Counted from the first letter of the stretch, positions 36,278-45,402 are shown. The stretch: 64,000 bases of DNA from Paenibacillus radicis (ex Xue et al. 2023) (GCF_024722015.1 NZ_JANQBD010000010.1:124001-188000); one strand, 5' to 3'. Notes: generated by a model from the sequence alone, not told the origin. Translations and numbers: made by a program.

Positions 36278-37894
36278 ATGGATTTAAACCAGCTGATGGT
36301 TAAGGATGATTTGGAAACCAGCCTGCATATTATGGAGCGGGATGTTGGGGATACCGCTGCCGAAGTGCTGCAGCGCGTTAATGCAGACGCGCTGGTGCTT
36401 CTATTAACGCCAGCGGAGCTAGACGACGCGGAGAGCTTGAAGGAATGGCTGCCGGCTCCATTGGCAGCCGAGGTGGCGGGGATGCGCGAACGGGGACAGT
36501 TCGCGGCCGAATTGGGCCAAGCGGAGGTGCTGCCGACGCTTGGGCTTTTGCCCTGCCGCTCGCTTGTGCTGAGCGGCCTTGGCCGCGCAGCGGCCGGCAC
36601 GGTCGCCTGGCGTGACGCAGGCGTCTACGCGGCCCGCGCGGCGCTGGCCCGCGGGCTCGAGCGGCTCGCGGCGCCGCTGCCGCGCACAGCCGCCGCTGGC
36701 ACAGCCGCTGACGCGGCGGCTGCGCCACTAGGCGAGCGTGTCCACGCGCTCGCCGAAGGGCTCTTGCTCGGCGGCTACCGCATGCCGAGCTACGCTGTGG
36801 CGGCGCAGCCGCCCGTGCCTGCGCTGCGCGAGGTCGCCCTGATCGCAGATCAGGCGACACTCGCGGCGCTAGGCGGCGGCAGCGCCGCCAAGGCTCTTGC
36901 GCAGCCGCTGGAGGCTGCGCGGGCGTTCGCGGTCGCGACGCAGTACGCGCGCGACCTGACGAACCTTCCCGGCAATGTGCTTGTGCCGGATACACTGGCC
37001 CAGGAGGCTGCCCGGGTGGCCTCCCAATACGGCATGGCCTGCACAGTGCTGGATGAGGCAGCCATTGTCGAGCATGGCATGGGAGGGCTCCATGCCGTTG
37101 GCAAAGGCAGCGCCAATCCTCCGCGCATGATCTCTATCCGTTACCAAGGAACGGATTCATGGGATAATGTAGTAGGCTTGGTTGGCAAAGGCATCACCTT
37201 TGATACCGGGGGTATCTCGCTCAAGAAGCCGGACGGCATGGAAGAAATGATCAGCGATATGGGCGGTGCGGCTGTGTTGTTAGGGCTGCTGCATGCGGTA
37301 GGCAGACTTAAACCGAGGATTAACCTGGTTATTGTTATTCCAGCAGCCGAAAATATGCCGTCTGGAGCTGCTTTTAAGCCAGGCGATGTAATCAGGATGA
37401 TGAGCGGCCACACCGTTGAGGTTTTAAATACCGATGCAGAAGGCCGTATTGTATTAGGAGACGGAGTCACTTATGCCAAACAGCTGGGCGCAACCCGGAT
37501 TGTCGATGTAGCTACCTTGACCGGCGCTGTGCTGGTTAGCTTTGCCGATGTGGCTACAGGAGCAGTGTCCAATGACGAAGTGCTGCAGCAGGAAATTATT
37601 CAGGCTGCCAAGCAGGCAGGGGAAAAAGTATGGCCGTTCCCTAATTATCCGGAATATCACGATATGCTCAAGAGTGATGTAGCAGATATAAAAAACGCCG
37701 CCTCACGCGATCGGTGGGCGGGCAGCATTACAGGCGGGCTGTTTATTGGATTTTTTGCCGGAGACACACCATGGCTTCATTTGGATACCGGCGGCACAGC
37801 CTGGCTGTGGAATGACCGCGGTACAGAGCCGAAAGGCGGCACCGGTACGATGGTTCGCACCTTGGCTCACTGGTTATGCACTTCACAGATGTGA
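36278..37894 (+). CDS. pepA: Leucyl aminopeptidase, M17 family
   Basis: 538 residues. Cytoplasmic di-metal exopeptidase releasing N-terminal amino acids. The catalytic domain (about 215-538) has VGKGITFDTGGISLKKPDGMEEM near 301, AAENMPSGAAFKPGDV, the signature NTDAEGRIVLGD near 385 and the C-terminal WAGSITGGLF. The N-terminal domain includes an Ala/Arg/Gly-rich stretch (about 100-225; nt 36590-36960) with GC content far above the flanks, codon third positions almost all G or C. The Shine-Dalgarno is TTGGAGG. Family assignment is firm despite the unusual N-terminal half. Confidence 0.92.
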   Translation: MDLNQLMVKDDLETSLHIMERDVGDTAAEVLQRVNADALVLLLTPAELDDAESLKEWLPAPLAAEVAGMRERGQFAAELGQAEVLPTLGLLPCRSLVLSGLGRAAAGTVAWRDAGVYAARAALARGLERLAAPLPRTAAAGTAADAAAAPLGERVHALAEGLLLGGYRMPSYAVAAQPPVPALREVALIADQATLAALGGGSAAKALAQPLEAARAFAVATQYARDLTNLPGNVLVPDTLAQEAARVASQYGMACTVLDEAAIVEHGMGGLHAVGKGSANPPRMISIRYQGTDSWDNVVGLVGKGITFDTGGISLKKPDGMEEMISDMGGAAVLLGLLHAVGRLKPRINLVIVIPAAENMPSGAAFKPGDVIRMMSGHTVEVLNTDAEGRIVLGDGVTYAKQLGATRIVDVATLTGAVLVSFADVATGAVSNDEVLQQEIIQAAKQAGEKVWPFPNYPEYHDMLKSDVADIKNAASRDRWAGSITGGLFIGFFAGDTPWLHLDTGGTAWLWNDRGTEPKGGTGTMVRTLAHWLCTSQM

Positions 37895-37897
37895 AGC

Positions 37898-38473
37898 TTA
37901 GGCCGAAATGCTTTTATTTTTACTTTTGCCCAGAGGAACGGTGTTTGTCGCAGACATCATCTGCAGCGCCGTATCCTCAAGATCGTTCATAGGGATAACC
38001 AGACGGGTAATTTCATCCGTTGTATAGGATAGATTGGCGGTTCTTAGCGCAAGCTGGGTAAGATCAATACCGATCCAGCCGGTCTTGCTAGGGTGTGGGG
38101 TTAGGTCGAAGCCCAGAACGGAAAGTGATGCATAATTTTCGTTCGCGAGCTCTTGTGGATGTGGGGCTGGCTGAATATCGTTTAAATGAAAGTACAGCTT
38201 CTTGCTGTTCCAGCGAATGAAGCCTTGCTGGAAGGTAATGATCAATAGCGGGTCGTCCTCATTAGACTGTTTATAAATACGAACAGCTTTAAGGTCTTTG
38301 ACACCGCGAATGTACTGGTTTTTTCGAGTATCGGGCAATGCCATCACAATGAGTATAGGCAACGCGCTTGCCGCATACAAATAAAATGCTGATTGAAGAA
38401 AGATAGCGACACCAATTAAGGCCAGGAATACGAAGATATAAATAAATAATAATGATGATTGTTTTTTCGACAT
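37898..38473 (-). CDS. Membrane protein with two N-terminal helices, unknown function
   Basis: 191 residues: a hairpin of two membrane helices (about 8-26 and 29-48), then a soluble, beta-rich part (YIRGVKDLKAVRIYKQ..DDPLLIITFQQGFIRWNSKKLYFHLNDI) like the PH-like or YcxB-type domains. No family is assigned. It ends four nt from the pepA stop, converging on it. Confidence 0.6.
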   Translation of the reverse strand: MSKKQSSLLFIYIFVFLALIGVAIFLQSAFYLYAASALPILIVMALPDTRKNQYIRGVKDLKAVRIYKQSNEDDPLLIITFQQGFIRWNSKKLYFHLNDIQPAPHPQELANENYASLSVLGFDLTPHPSKTGWIGIDLTQLALRTANLSYTTDEITRLVIPMNDLEDTALQMMSATNTVPLGKSKNKSISA

Positions 38474-38628
38474 GAAAGCAATCCCCCAGATGGAAAACAG
38501 ATATGGCCAAACTACACAGCATTTTCATTCTATCACATTGGTGGTAGTTTATTAAAGGGCTTCCCCTTTTAAGAGTTCGTTAAATTTTGTCAAACGCTCT
38601 TGTTTCCTGTCGAAGGAGTTACATTTCT

Positions 38629-39906
38629 ATGGATTTATCGAACCTTATTAACCGACCTAGAAGAAAACCTTCTGCATACCGGAGGGGATTATGGGTTGCA
38701 ACGCTGGAAGGCTTCCCTGCGATCGTTTTGCTGCAGATGCTGGGCGGCCCTTTTCTAACAGGCTATTTATTATTTCTCGGGGCGACCTCAGAAGAAATTG
38801 GCCTGGTCCTCGCTGTTACTACTCTTGTTAACGTAGCTCAAATTATGATGGCTTTCTGGATGCAAAAAATTACCAACCGCAAATGGACTCTGCTTATTTT
38901 CGGAGGATTGCACAGAGTGTTATGGGCGGCAACAGGCATTATTCCTTATGTATTTGCCAAGGAGTGGTGGGTTCCTGTTTTTATAGTGATGTATTTTACG
39001 GCGTTTTTGTCAAATGCCGCAGGCAGCGTTGTATGGTCATCTTTAGTTAGCGATATGGTGCCTGTGCCGATTCGCGGCAAATATTTTGGACTTCGCAACA
39101 CGATTCTATGGGCTATTGGAGCTGTAGCTATCTATGCAGGTGGACAAATCTTGGAGGCTTATACAGGAGGAGAAGGGTTCCGGTATTTGTTTGTGATATG
39201 CGCCGTATGTGCAGTGCTTAATATAGTTGCCTATGCCTTTTATCCGAGTCCGCCTTTTGAGAAATCAACCGAAAGCCAATTGGGGCCAATGCTCCTCAAG
39301 CCTTATAGAGACAGGGGATTTCGGGCTGCGATCCTGTTTTTGTCGCTCTTCTTGTTCTTACAGGGTGTTGCGGTTCCTTTTTTTAACTATGTTATGCTGG
39401 ACGTTATGAAATTAAGCTATGAAAGCGTTTCATTCTACACGATTGTGATGACCTTAGTCATGATGGCAAGTTATTACATATGGGGATTGCTGAATAGCAG
39501 ATTTTCGGCCAAAACACTACTGCTATGGACTCTTCCTATTATTGCTGCATCTTGTCTGGCTTGGGGTGGCTTGGCGTTAATGCCCGCAGTCTTTGTGCTA
39601 ACTTTGGTTCATGTCCTGCTAGGAATTGGGACCGGAGGATTTAATCTACTCGTATTCAATTATATTATAGGTGAAACTCCGAAGAGTGAAAGGCCTATGT
39701 TTTTCGCTGTATACTCAACTATAACAGGAATAGCCGGTTTTCTTGGTCCGATGCTGGGAGGATTTATGTATAAGCAGCTTGCCCTGTTTCCTTTATGGGT
39801 TCAGCAATATGGAGTTTCCTGCGCTGTTGGCTTGCTGCTGGCACTAATCGGTATGGCGGGGAAATATGTGTTTAGCATTCAATCGAAGGAAGTTATAAAG
39901 CAATAA
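38629..39906 (+). CDS. Major facilitator superfamily transporter
   Basis: 425 residues from ATG 38629 behind GAAGGAG; a longer frame from 38587 lacks a ribosome site. Twelve membrane helices are suggested, with a short N-terminal cytosolic stretch and the loop PIRGKYFGLRNTILWA as an MFS-type motif between helices 4 and 5. The substrate cannot be inferred. It is followed 55 nt later by the Gfo/Idh/MocA gene, possibly cotranscribed, which might hint at a sugar or polyol substrate. Confidence 0.85.
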   Translation: MDLSNLINRPRRKPSAYRRGLWVATLEGFPAIVLLQMLGGPFLTGYLLFLGATSEEIGLVLAVTTLVNVAQIMMAFWMQKITNRKWTLLIFGGLHRVLWAATGIIPYVFAKEWWVPVFIVMYFTAFLSNAAGSVVWSSLVSDMVPVPIRGKYFGLRNTILWAIGAVAIYAGGQILEAYTGGEGFRYLFVICAVCAVLNIVAYAFYPSPPFEKSTESQLGPMLLKPYRDRGFRAAILFLSLFLFLQGVAVPFFNYVMLDVMKLSYESVSFYTIVMTLVMMASYYIWGLLNSRFSAKTLLLWTLPIIAASCLAWGGLALMPAVFVLTLVHVLLGIGTGGFNLLVFNYIIGETPKSERPMFFAVYSTITGIAGFLGPMLGGFMYKQLALFPLWVQQYGVSCAVGLLLALIGMAGKYVFSIQSKEVIKQ

Positions 39907-39961
39907 TGTAACCGGTAACAGTAATGATTGATAGTGAGAACCTGGGGAGGTAACGTCAAAT

Positions 39962-40906
39962 ATGAAAAAAAGGATCGGAATTATAGGGCTTGGCGACATT
40001 GCCCAAAAGGTATATTTACCACTTCTTTCTGCAAACGAGCAGGTGGAGATTGTTGGATTAAACAGCCGCACTACAGCAACGGTTACGAAGGTAGCAGATC
40101 AATATAGAATTGGCGGGCGTTTTGATTCTCTGGAAGATCTTTTAAAAGTTAAGCCGGATGCGGTGTTTATCCATAGTCCTACGGAGACTCATTATGAAAT
40201 TGTAATGGATTGTTTAAAGCAAGGTGTAGCGGTTTATGTGGATAAGCCACTTTCCTACAGCTTGGCAGAGTCGGCCGCAATGGCTGAATTTGCTCTGAAG
40301 CAGGGGATTCTGCTCGCGGTTGGATTCAATCGCCGTTTTGCCCCCATGTACTTGCGATCCAAAGCTTGGCTGGAGGAAGCCGGCGGCTTCGAGCAATGCA
40401 CCGTTACGAAGCATAGAACCAAGCTGCAAAAGCACAGCGCCCGGCATACCCTTCACGATGACTTGATTCATATGCTGGATTTATTGCTTTGGTTTGGTGG
40501 AGACAAGCATGAAATTTTGCATTATGCACAGCAGACGGATGAAGCTGGAAGGCTGTTAATTGGAACGGGAAGCTTGGCTTTCACGAATGGAGATCAGCGG
40601 TCCGGTACCAGATACGGTCAATTCAGTATGGTTCGGCGTGCCGGTTCTGATCTGGAGAAGCTGGAGCTTCACGGGTCTTTCCGATCGGCTGAAGTAGTGA
40701 ATATGGATTCAGCTATTTTGTCAGCCAGCTCTGCTTCTCCGCAAATCAGCAGCTTTGGCAGCTGGGACGGAGTTCTTCATCGGAGGGGCTTTGCCGGAAT
40801 TGTAGATCACTTCATACATTGCCTGGATCATCCCGAAGCCTGCTCAGTCAGTGCAGGTCATGTACTTGCCGTACATGAGCTTGCAGATCGTTTATCGCCT
40901 TCATGA
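39962..40906 (+). CDS. Gfo/Idh/MocA family oxidoreductase
   Basis: 314 residues. The N-terminal Rossmann fold IGIIGLGDIAQKVYLPLL binds NAD(P); VDKPLSYSLAE holds the EKP-like lysine at the sugar site (here VDKP), and GFNRRFAP follows. The C-terminal alpha/beta domain includes HDDLIHMLDLLLW, with the catalytic His region. Such enzymes oxidise or reduce sugars, inositols or related compounds; substrate unknown. The Shine-Dalgarno is GGGAGGTAA. Confidence 0.88.
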   Translation: MKKRIGIIGLGDIAQKVYLPLLSANEQVEIVGLNSRTTATVTKVADQYRIGGRFDSLEDLLKVKPDAVFIHSPTETHYEIVMDCLKQGVAVYVDKPLSYSLAESAAMAEFALKQGILLAVGFNRRFAPMYLRSKAWLEEAGGFEQCTVTKHRTKLQKHSARHTLHDDLIHMLDLLLWFGGDKHEILHYAQQTDEAGRLLIGTGSLAFTNGDQRSGTRYGQFSMVRRAGSDLEKLELHGSFRSAEVVNMDSAILSASSASPQISSFGSWDGVLHRRGFAGIVDHFIHCLDHPEACSVSAGHVLAVHELADRLSPS

Positions 40907-40983
40907 TTTATCATATGACAATGCCTGCATAATATTATCCAGTCGTTTCAAGAGATAGGAACATGTGTGGGAGGTGCTGATCC

Positions 40984-42840
40984 ATTATTACAAATCGGTA
41001 TGAACAGTCTGCTATTTACGAGCAATCATTTAAATTATGCTCCTCAGGTATCGCTTGCGCCGGCATGGATGGACAGATGATAATAGTCAATCCTGCACTA
41101 TGCGGTTTACTGGGGTACGATGAAGAGGAGCTACTGGCCGTAACGTATTTCGCATTAGTCCATCCGGCTGATTGGCAAGCGTTTCAATTGCAAATTAAAC
41201 AATTGAAGGAGCACGTCCCGTCTCTCGTTCCATTTGAGCTGCGTATGATACATAAGTCTGGACAATCGATTTGGACGACTCAGCAGCTATCTTTGATTAC
41301 GATTGATACGGTTGATTCAACTGATTCGACTGATTCGGTTCATTCGGGTCAGCAGCCCGTTCTTCATATCCATATTAATGGAATTTCCATGCAAAAAAGA
41401 CAAGCGGAACAGGCTTTGATCAAAAGCCAGAGAAGCTTGGCAGAAGCTCAAAAAATCGCATGCATTGGCAGCTGGGATTGGGATATCCAAAAGGATGAAA
41501 TCATCTGGACGGAACAATTATTCTGCATTGTTGAACTGCATCCGTCTCGTGTCGTCGGCAAGTCCAATAACATAATGAATTTTGTACACCCCGATGACCG
41601 GGAACAATTCCAGCAGAAGCTGGGGCTGGCTACAACCTCTGGCATGTTCGAGCTGGAGTGTCGGCTTATTACGGCCAAAAGACATAACAAATATGTATAT
41701 ATTCAAGGTATTGTCATATTGGATGAGCAGGGAGCACCTCATAAAATTCAAGGAATAGTCCAAGACATCTCGGAGCGCAAGCAGTCGCAAGCACTATTAG
41801 AGGAAACCTATGACAGGTATACTTCTCTAAAAAATTATAATCCCGATGCCATAATGGCTCTTGATCGAAGAGGAATTATAACGTCCGCTAATCCTGCAGC
41901 CAAGGAGCTCTCGGGTTATACCATTGAGGAATTAAAGGGTGGGCATTTTACAAGCTTGCTGCATGATGAGGATGCGTCAATTATGACGGGGCGGTTTAAG
42001 CTGTTGATGAAAGGAGAACAAATAGAAAGAGCGGACATCCGAATGCTGCATAAGGATGGTCACGTTATTGATCTTCTTGTAACACTTGCCCCTATCATTA
42101 TCCAGCAGCAATTGACTGGATGCTACGTTATGGTTAAGGATGTTACAGAGCAGAAGAAAAGGGATGAGATGCTGCGTAATTCTGAAAAGCTGTCGGTTGT
42201 AGGTCAGCTGGCTGCCGGGGTAGCGCATGAAATCCGTAATCCGTTAACTGCACTTAAGGGATTTATTCAGCTCATGCTGCACAGTAATCAACAGGTTCCT
42301 AAGTATTTGGACATAATGAAAGAAGAGCTGGAGCGGATTGAGCTTATTGTAAGCGAGCTGCTGGTGTTATCCAAGCCCCAATCTTTGCAGCTGAAATCAA
42401 TGAATTTGAAGGACTTGGCTGAGGAAGTAATGGCTTTAATCGGCACACAGGCCATTATGAACAATATAGAAATTGTATTGATTGCCGAGCAGGATCATTA
42501 CCCGGTTTATTGCGATCCTAACCAGATTAAACAAATTATCATTAACTTTTTGAAAAACTCCATTGAAGCGATGAAAAAAGGTGGAGTCATAAAAATACAG
42601 CTGACAGATGAAGCTTCTACTGAATACATCGTTCTTAGTATTGAGGATCAAGGCAGCGGTATCCCTGAAGAACTGCTGTCACGCTTGGGCGAACCCTTTT
42701 TCACAACCAAAGAGGGCGGCACAGGCTTAGGGCTGATGATCAGCCATAAAATTATTGAGCAGCATGGTGGGCAGTTTTTTGTGACAAGCAAGCTGAAGGA
42801 GGGGACACGGGTAGAAGTGAGGTTTCCCCTCCCAACATAG
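40984..42840 (+). CDS. PAS-domain sensor histidine kinase, apparent AUU start
   Basis: 618 residues if started at ATT 40984, nine nt after GGGAGGTG (40969-40976); the first ATG (41065) falls inside the first PAS domain, cutting off FKLCSSGIACAG, so it is not the true start. No ATG, GTG or TTG exists in frame upstream. Three PAS domains (about 8-120, 140-240, 255-375) precede HisKA with VAHEIRNPLTALKG (phospho-acceptor His near 413) and HATPase_c with NFLKNSIEA, DQGSGIP and GGTGLGL. No membrane segments, so a cytoplasmic, Kin-like orphan kinase; no response regulator adjoins. A 9-bp microrepeat (41311-41349) encodes a DST-rich loop in PAS1. Confidence 0.88.
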   Translation: MITNRYEQSAIYEQSFKLCSSGIACAGMDGQMIIVNPALCGLLGYDEEELLAVTYFALVHPADWQAFQLQIKQLKEHVPSLVPFELRMIHKSGQSIWTTQQLSLITIDTVDSTDSTDSVHSGQQPVLHIHINGISMQKRQAEQALIKSQRSLAEAQKIACIGSWDWDIQKDEIIWTEQLFCIVELHPSRVVGKSNNIMNFVHPDDREQFQQKLGLATTSGMFELECRLITAKRHNKYVYIQGIVILDEQGAPHKIQGIVQDISERKQSQALLEETYDRYTSLKNYNPDAIMALDRRGIITSANPAAKELSGYTIEELKGGHFTSLLHDEDASIMTGRFKLLMKGEQIERADIRMLHKDGHVIDLLVTLAPIIIQQQLTGCYVMVKDVTEQKKRDEMLRNSEKLSVVGQLAAGVAHEIRNPLTALKGFIQLMLHSNQQVPKYLDIMKEELERIELIVSELLVLSKPQSLQLKSMNLKDLAEEVMALIGTQAIMNNIEIVLIAEQDHYPVYCDPNQIKQIIINFLKNSIEAMKKGGVIKIQLTDEASTEYIVLSIEDQGSGIPEELLSRLGEPFFTTKEGGTGLGLMISHKIIEQHGGQFFVTSKLKEGTRVEVRFPLPT

Positions 42841-42917
42841 AGAAGGTTATAGGGACATAGAGCAGGGGTATAATAGGAGGAGACGGACTTTCGGGAAAAA
42901 GAGGGAGACAGTGAAAA

Positions 42918-43496
42918 ATGAGTAAAATTACAAATGACCGAGTACCGCCGGGACAAACTTTAACCGAGGGATTCCCGGTTCTGCACTACGGCACGGTCCC
43001 TTATTACAATGATATGAGCAAATGGGACTTCAAGCTGTTCGGGCTAGTTGAAGAAGACGCAACGATTAGCCACAAGGAGTTTATGGCGTTACCGCGGCAG
43101 GAGTTCAATAACGATATCCACTGCGTGACGACATGGTCGAAGCTGGACAATGTATGGGAGGGTATTGCCGTTAGCGAGGTGATGAAGCGGGTTAAGCTGA
43201 AGCCTGAAGCGAAGTATGTCATGCTGCATGCGGAGCATGGATGGTCAACGAATTTGCCGCTGGAAGACTTCTTGCGGGAAACCTCCTTCTTCGGAATCCG
43301 ACATAACGGTCAGTTGCTGACGCCAGAGCATGGTTATCCTGTACGAATGGTGGTGCCTCACCTATATTTTTGGAAAAGCGCCAAGTGGATTCGTGGTATT
43401 GAGTTCATGGAGAAGGATAAGCCGGGCTTTTGGGAGCGTAATGGCTATCATATGTACGGCGATCCGTTTAAAGAGCAACGTTATGATTTTGACTAG
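42918..43496 (+). CDS. Sulfite-oxidase-like molybdopterin protein (YuiH type)
   Basis: 192 residues comprising only the molybdopterin-binding oxidoreductase domain (SUOX fold), without the C-terminal dimer domain or heme. The Mo-ligating Cys is in DIHCVTTWSKLDNVWEG (near 71), with HAEHGWSTNLPLEDF and PEHGYPVRMVVPHLYFWKSAKW following. YuiH/MsrP-like catalytic subunits reduce or oxidise sulfur compounds. No signal peptide is seen. Redox partner not encoded nearby. The Shine-Dalgarno region is GGGAGA. Confidence 0.88.
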   Translation: MSKITNDRVPPGQTLTEGFPVLHYGTVPYYNDMSKWDFKLFGLVEEDATISHKEFMALPRQEFNNDIHCVTTWSKLDNVWEGIAVSEVMKRVKLKPEAKYVMLHAEHGWSTNLPLEDFLRETSFFGIRHNGQLLTPEHGYPVRMVVPHLYFWKSAKWIRGIEFMEKDKPGFWERNGYHMYGDPFKEQRYDFD

Positions 43497-43562
43497 GCAT
43501 GTAAGCGCCTGTTTCATTGATTAGTCCAATCTCTATTACTCCTTCGTTCATAAAATGCTGAA

Positions 43563-43637
43563 GGTTTGTTTACTTCTACGGGTGTAATTCTCGTGCTGTT
43601 CATATTGTTGGTTATTGTTTCTCGTGCATTTATCTAA
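43563..43637 (+). pseudogene. Decayed YjcZ-family peptide gene
   Basis: The frame GLFTSTGVILVLFILLVIVSRAFI followed by TAA repeats almost exactly the C-terminal two thirds of the intact peptide at 23477-23587. Upstream, the frame meets TAA at 43551 and has no start codon, and the Gly-rich head (MGLGAGVGASCG) is missing; the remaining TGCTGAAGG differs from the intact TGCGGAGG by one inserted base. So this is a 5'-truncated remnant. A terminator still follows it. Confidence 0.75.
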
Positions 43638-43647
43638 CAAAAGTCAG

Positions 43648-43675
43648 CCCTCTTTCCTTCGGGAGTGAGGGCTTT
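43648..43675 (+). terminator. Terminator after the decayed yjcZ
   Basis: AGCCCTC pairs with GAGGGCT around TTTCCTTCGGGAGT, followed by TTATTT. It presumably belonged to the lost gene. Confidence 0.75.
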
Positions 43676-43777
43676 ATTTATATGTTTAAGAATTCTTACA
43701 GTTGTGTTAGGGCATTATATATTTTGGGACTGCGCTGACAAAGCGGTTTCTATCATAAAAACGAGGGAGTGAGATGA

Positions 43778-44014
43778 ATGGATAAAAACAAAGACCGCAA
43801 TATACAAGAAGGTTCTGACAGCAGTGAGACAAACATGTCAGGAGTTGGAGAAGCTGTTGGAACTACGGGCGGTGCTGTCGTAGGTGCTGTAGTGGGTTCC
43901 CTATTAGGCCCTGTTGGCACCGTTGCAGGTGGAATCGCAGGTGCAGCTCTAGGCAATAAAATGGGGGACAGTGTTGGAGATAGCGATAATAACACAAACG
44001 AACACGAAAAATAA
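43778..44014 (+). CDS. Small glycine-zipper protein
   Basis: 78 residues: charged ends and a central Gly/Ala/Val block of GxxxG-type spacing (GGAVVGAVVGSLLGPVGTVAGGIAGAALG, residues about 30-60), the pattern of glycine-zipper membrane-associated proteins. The ATG follows GAGGGAGTGAG. Function unknown; such proteins are often made in spores or under stress. Confidence 0.7.
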   Translation: MDKNKDRNIQEGSDSSETNMSGVGEAVGTTGGAVVGAVVGSLLGPVGTVAGGIAGAALGNKMGDSVGDSDNNTNEHEK

Positions 44015-44088
44015 GGATAGCTCTATCTTCTAAGTGGAGGATAAAAAGGGGGGCGGGGAAACCTGTCCGCCTTCGTTCTACTTTAAAA

Positions 44089-44121
44089 GGCAGCCATCGC
44101 TATAGTAGCGAAGCTGCCCTT
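44089..44121 (-). terminator. Terminator of hxlA-hxlB (minus strand)
   Basis: GGCAGC..GCTGCC with an inner CGCTA/TAGCG stem; on the minus strand TTTTAAA follows. It may also stop reading from the glycine-zipper gene on the plus strand. Confidence 0.75.
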
Positions 44122-44127
44122 ACTTGC

Positions 44128-44685
44128 TTATTCCAGATTGGCATGATTTCCGAACATGGCTGAGGAATCTAAATCCAGCCTAATCATCATTTGGAGAATG
44201 ATCGAATCGAACAGCAGAAGAATACTTTGCTCAAACAAAGAGCCCATAGGCTGAATGCTTGTAAGACCGCTATCCGTTGTGTCCTTGGATAGGGCGGGTA
44301 TTTGAATAACGAGATCTGCTAATCGCCCAATGGATGAGTCAGGAATAACCGTTGTGATCGCTACTGCAGCCCCTAAGCTTGCAGCTTTTGCCGCCATGGC
44401 AAGCAAGCTTTTCGTTTCTCCTGAGCCGGAGCCAATGATCAACAGATCTTCTTTTGATAAACCCGGTGTCACAGATTCACCTACAACATAAACCTGAAGC
44501 CCCATATGCATCATCCGCATAGCAAAAGCTTTCATCATGAGACCGGATCTGCCAGCTCCAGCCACAAAGATCCTTTCAGCTTGCAGAATATGTTCTACTA
44601 ATTTCTCAGCGGACTCCTCAGAGATTAAAGATACCGTACGATTTAACTCTTTAATAACCTCATTTGTATATTGAGTAATCTGCAT
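44128..44685 (-). CDS. hxlB: 6-phospho-3-hexuloisomerase
   Basis: 185 residues, SIS domain. It isomerises hexulose 6-phosphate, made by HxlA from formaldehyde and ribulose 5-phosphate, to fructose 6-phosphate. The FVAGAGRSGLMMKAFAMRMMHMG start, IIGSGSGETKS with the phospho-sugar serines and PMGSLFEQSILLLFDSI of the active-site helix match the family. It starts two nt after hxlA ends, so the pair is translated together. RuMP fixation here serves mainly formaldehyde removal in non-methylotrophic Bacillales. Confidence 0.94.
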   Translation of the reverse strand: MQITQYTNEVIKELNRTVSLISEESAEKLVEHILQAERIFVAGAGRSGLMMKAFAMRMMHMGLQVYVVGESVTPGLSKEDLLIIGSGSGETKSLLAMAAKAASLGAAVAITTVIPDSSIGRLADLVIQIPALSKDTTDSGLTSIQPMGSLFEQSILLLFDSIILQMMIRLDLDSSAMFGNHANLE

Positions 44686-44687
44686 AA

Positions 44688-45323
44688 TTACACGCCTTGT
44701 TTAACTAATGATTGCATTGTTGCAGCTGCAAATTTTTTGTTTTCATGGCCAGTAATGCCGCCGCCAACGATAACAAGATCGGGATTTGCCAGGATAACTT
44801 CCGGCAGGGTATCCAGCTTGATACCGCCTGCAATAGCGGTCTTGGCATGCTTGACCACCCGTTTAATAGCTGCAAGCTCTTCGAAGGAATTTTTTCCATC
44901 AGCCTGATGGTCGTAGCCGGAATGTACACAAATATAATCTACCCCGAACGCATCGATTTCTTTCGCGCGACCTTCAATATCTTTTACATTGATCATGTCT
45001 ACCATGATTTTGCGGTTTTGCTTTCTAGCTTCCTCTACCGCGCCCTGAATCGTTTTGTTATCCGAAACACCCAATACGGTAATAATATCAGCACCGGCTT
45101 CAGATGCTTTCATGACTTCATAGCCACCAGCATCCATAATTTTAAGATCAGCCAAAACCTTCAAATGGGGAAAGGCTTCTTTGATTTCCTTGACGGCCCT
45201 CAGCCCTTCATTGATAACAACAGGTGTGCCGATTTCAACGATATCTATATAAGCTTCGACTTCCTTGACGAGCTCCTTAGCTTGAGGAATATTCACAAGA
45301 TCCAATGCTAGTTGAAGTTCCAT
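44688..45323 (-). CDS. hxlA: 3-hexulose-6-phosphate synthase
   Basis: 211 residues from the ATG at 45323 behind AAAGGAGAGG; a frame extending to 45368 has no ribosome site. The aldolase adds formaldehyde to ribulose 5-phosphate. An orotidine-decarboxylase-like TIM barrel: MELQLALDLVNIPQAKELV, EIGTPVVINEGLRAVKEIKE, LADLKIMDAGGYE with the catalytic Asp/Lys/Asp, VHSGYDHQADG and GGIKLDTLPEV. Mg-dependent. First gene of the operon, divergent from its regulator hxlR. Its location next to a pectin methylesterase gene makes a link to methanol-derived formaldehyde likely (inference). Confidence 0.95.
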   Translation of the reverse strand: MELQLALDLVNIPQAKELVKEVEAYIDIVEIGTPVVINEGLRAVKEIKEAFPHLKVLADLKIMDAGGYEVMKASEAGADIITVLGVSDNKTIQGAVEEARKQNRKIMVDMINVKDIEGRAKEIDAFGVDYICVHSGYDHQADGKNSFEELAAIKRVVKHAKTAIAGGIKLDTLPEVILANPDLVIVGGGITGHENKKFAAATMQSLVKQGV

Positions 45324-45402
45324 TAATACCTCTCCTTTATAACAAGTAGTTGTAATTTTTCTGAACAAGACTTATTCTAGGACTTAACTATCCAATTGGG
45401 AA

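Noticed and set aside
36378..36995. 205-codon antisense frame opposite pepA
   Set aside because: A by-product of the GC-rich codon use in pepA; the protein is Arg/Ala/Pro-rich without a family, and pepA is firmly identified.
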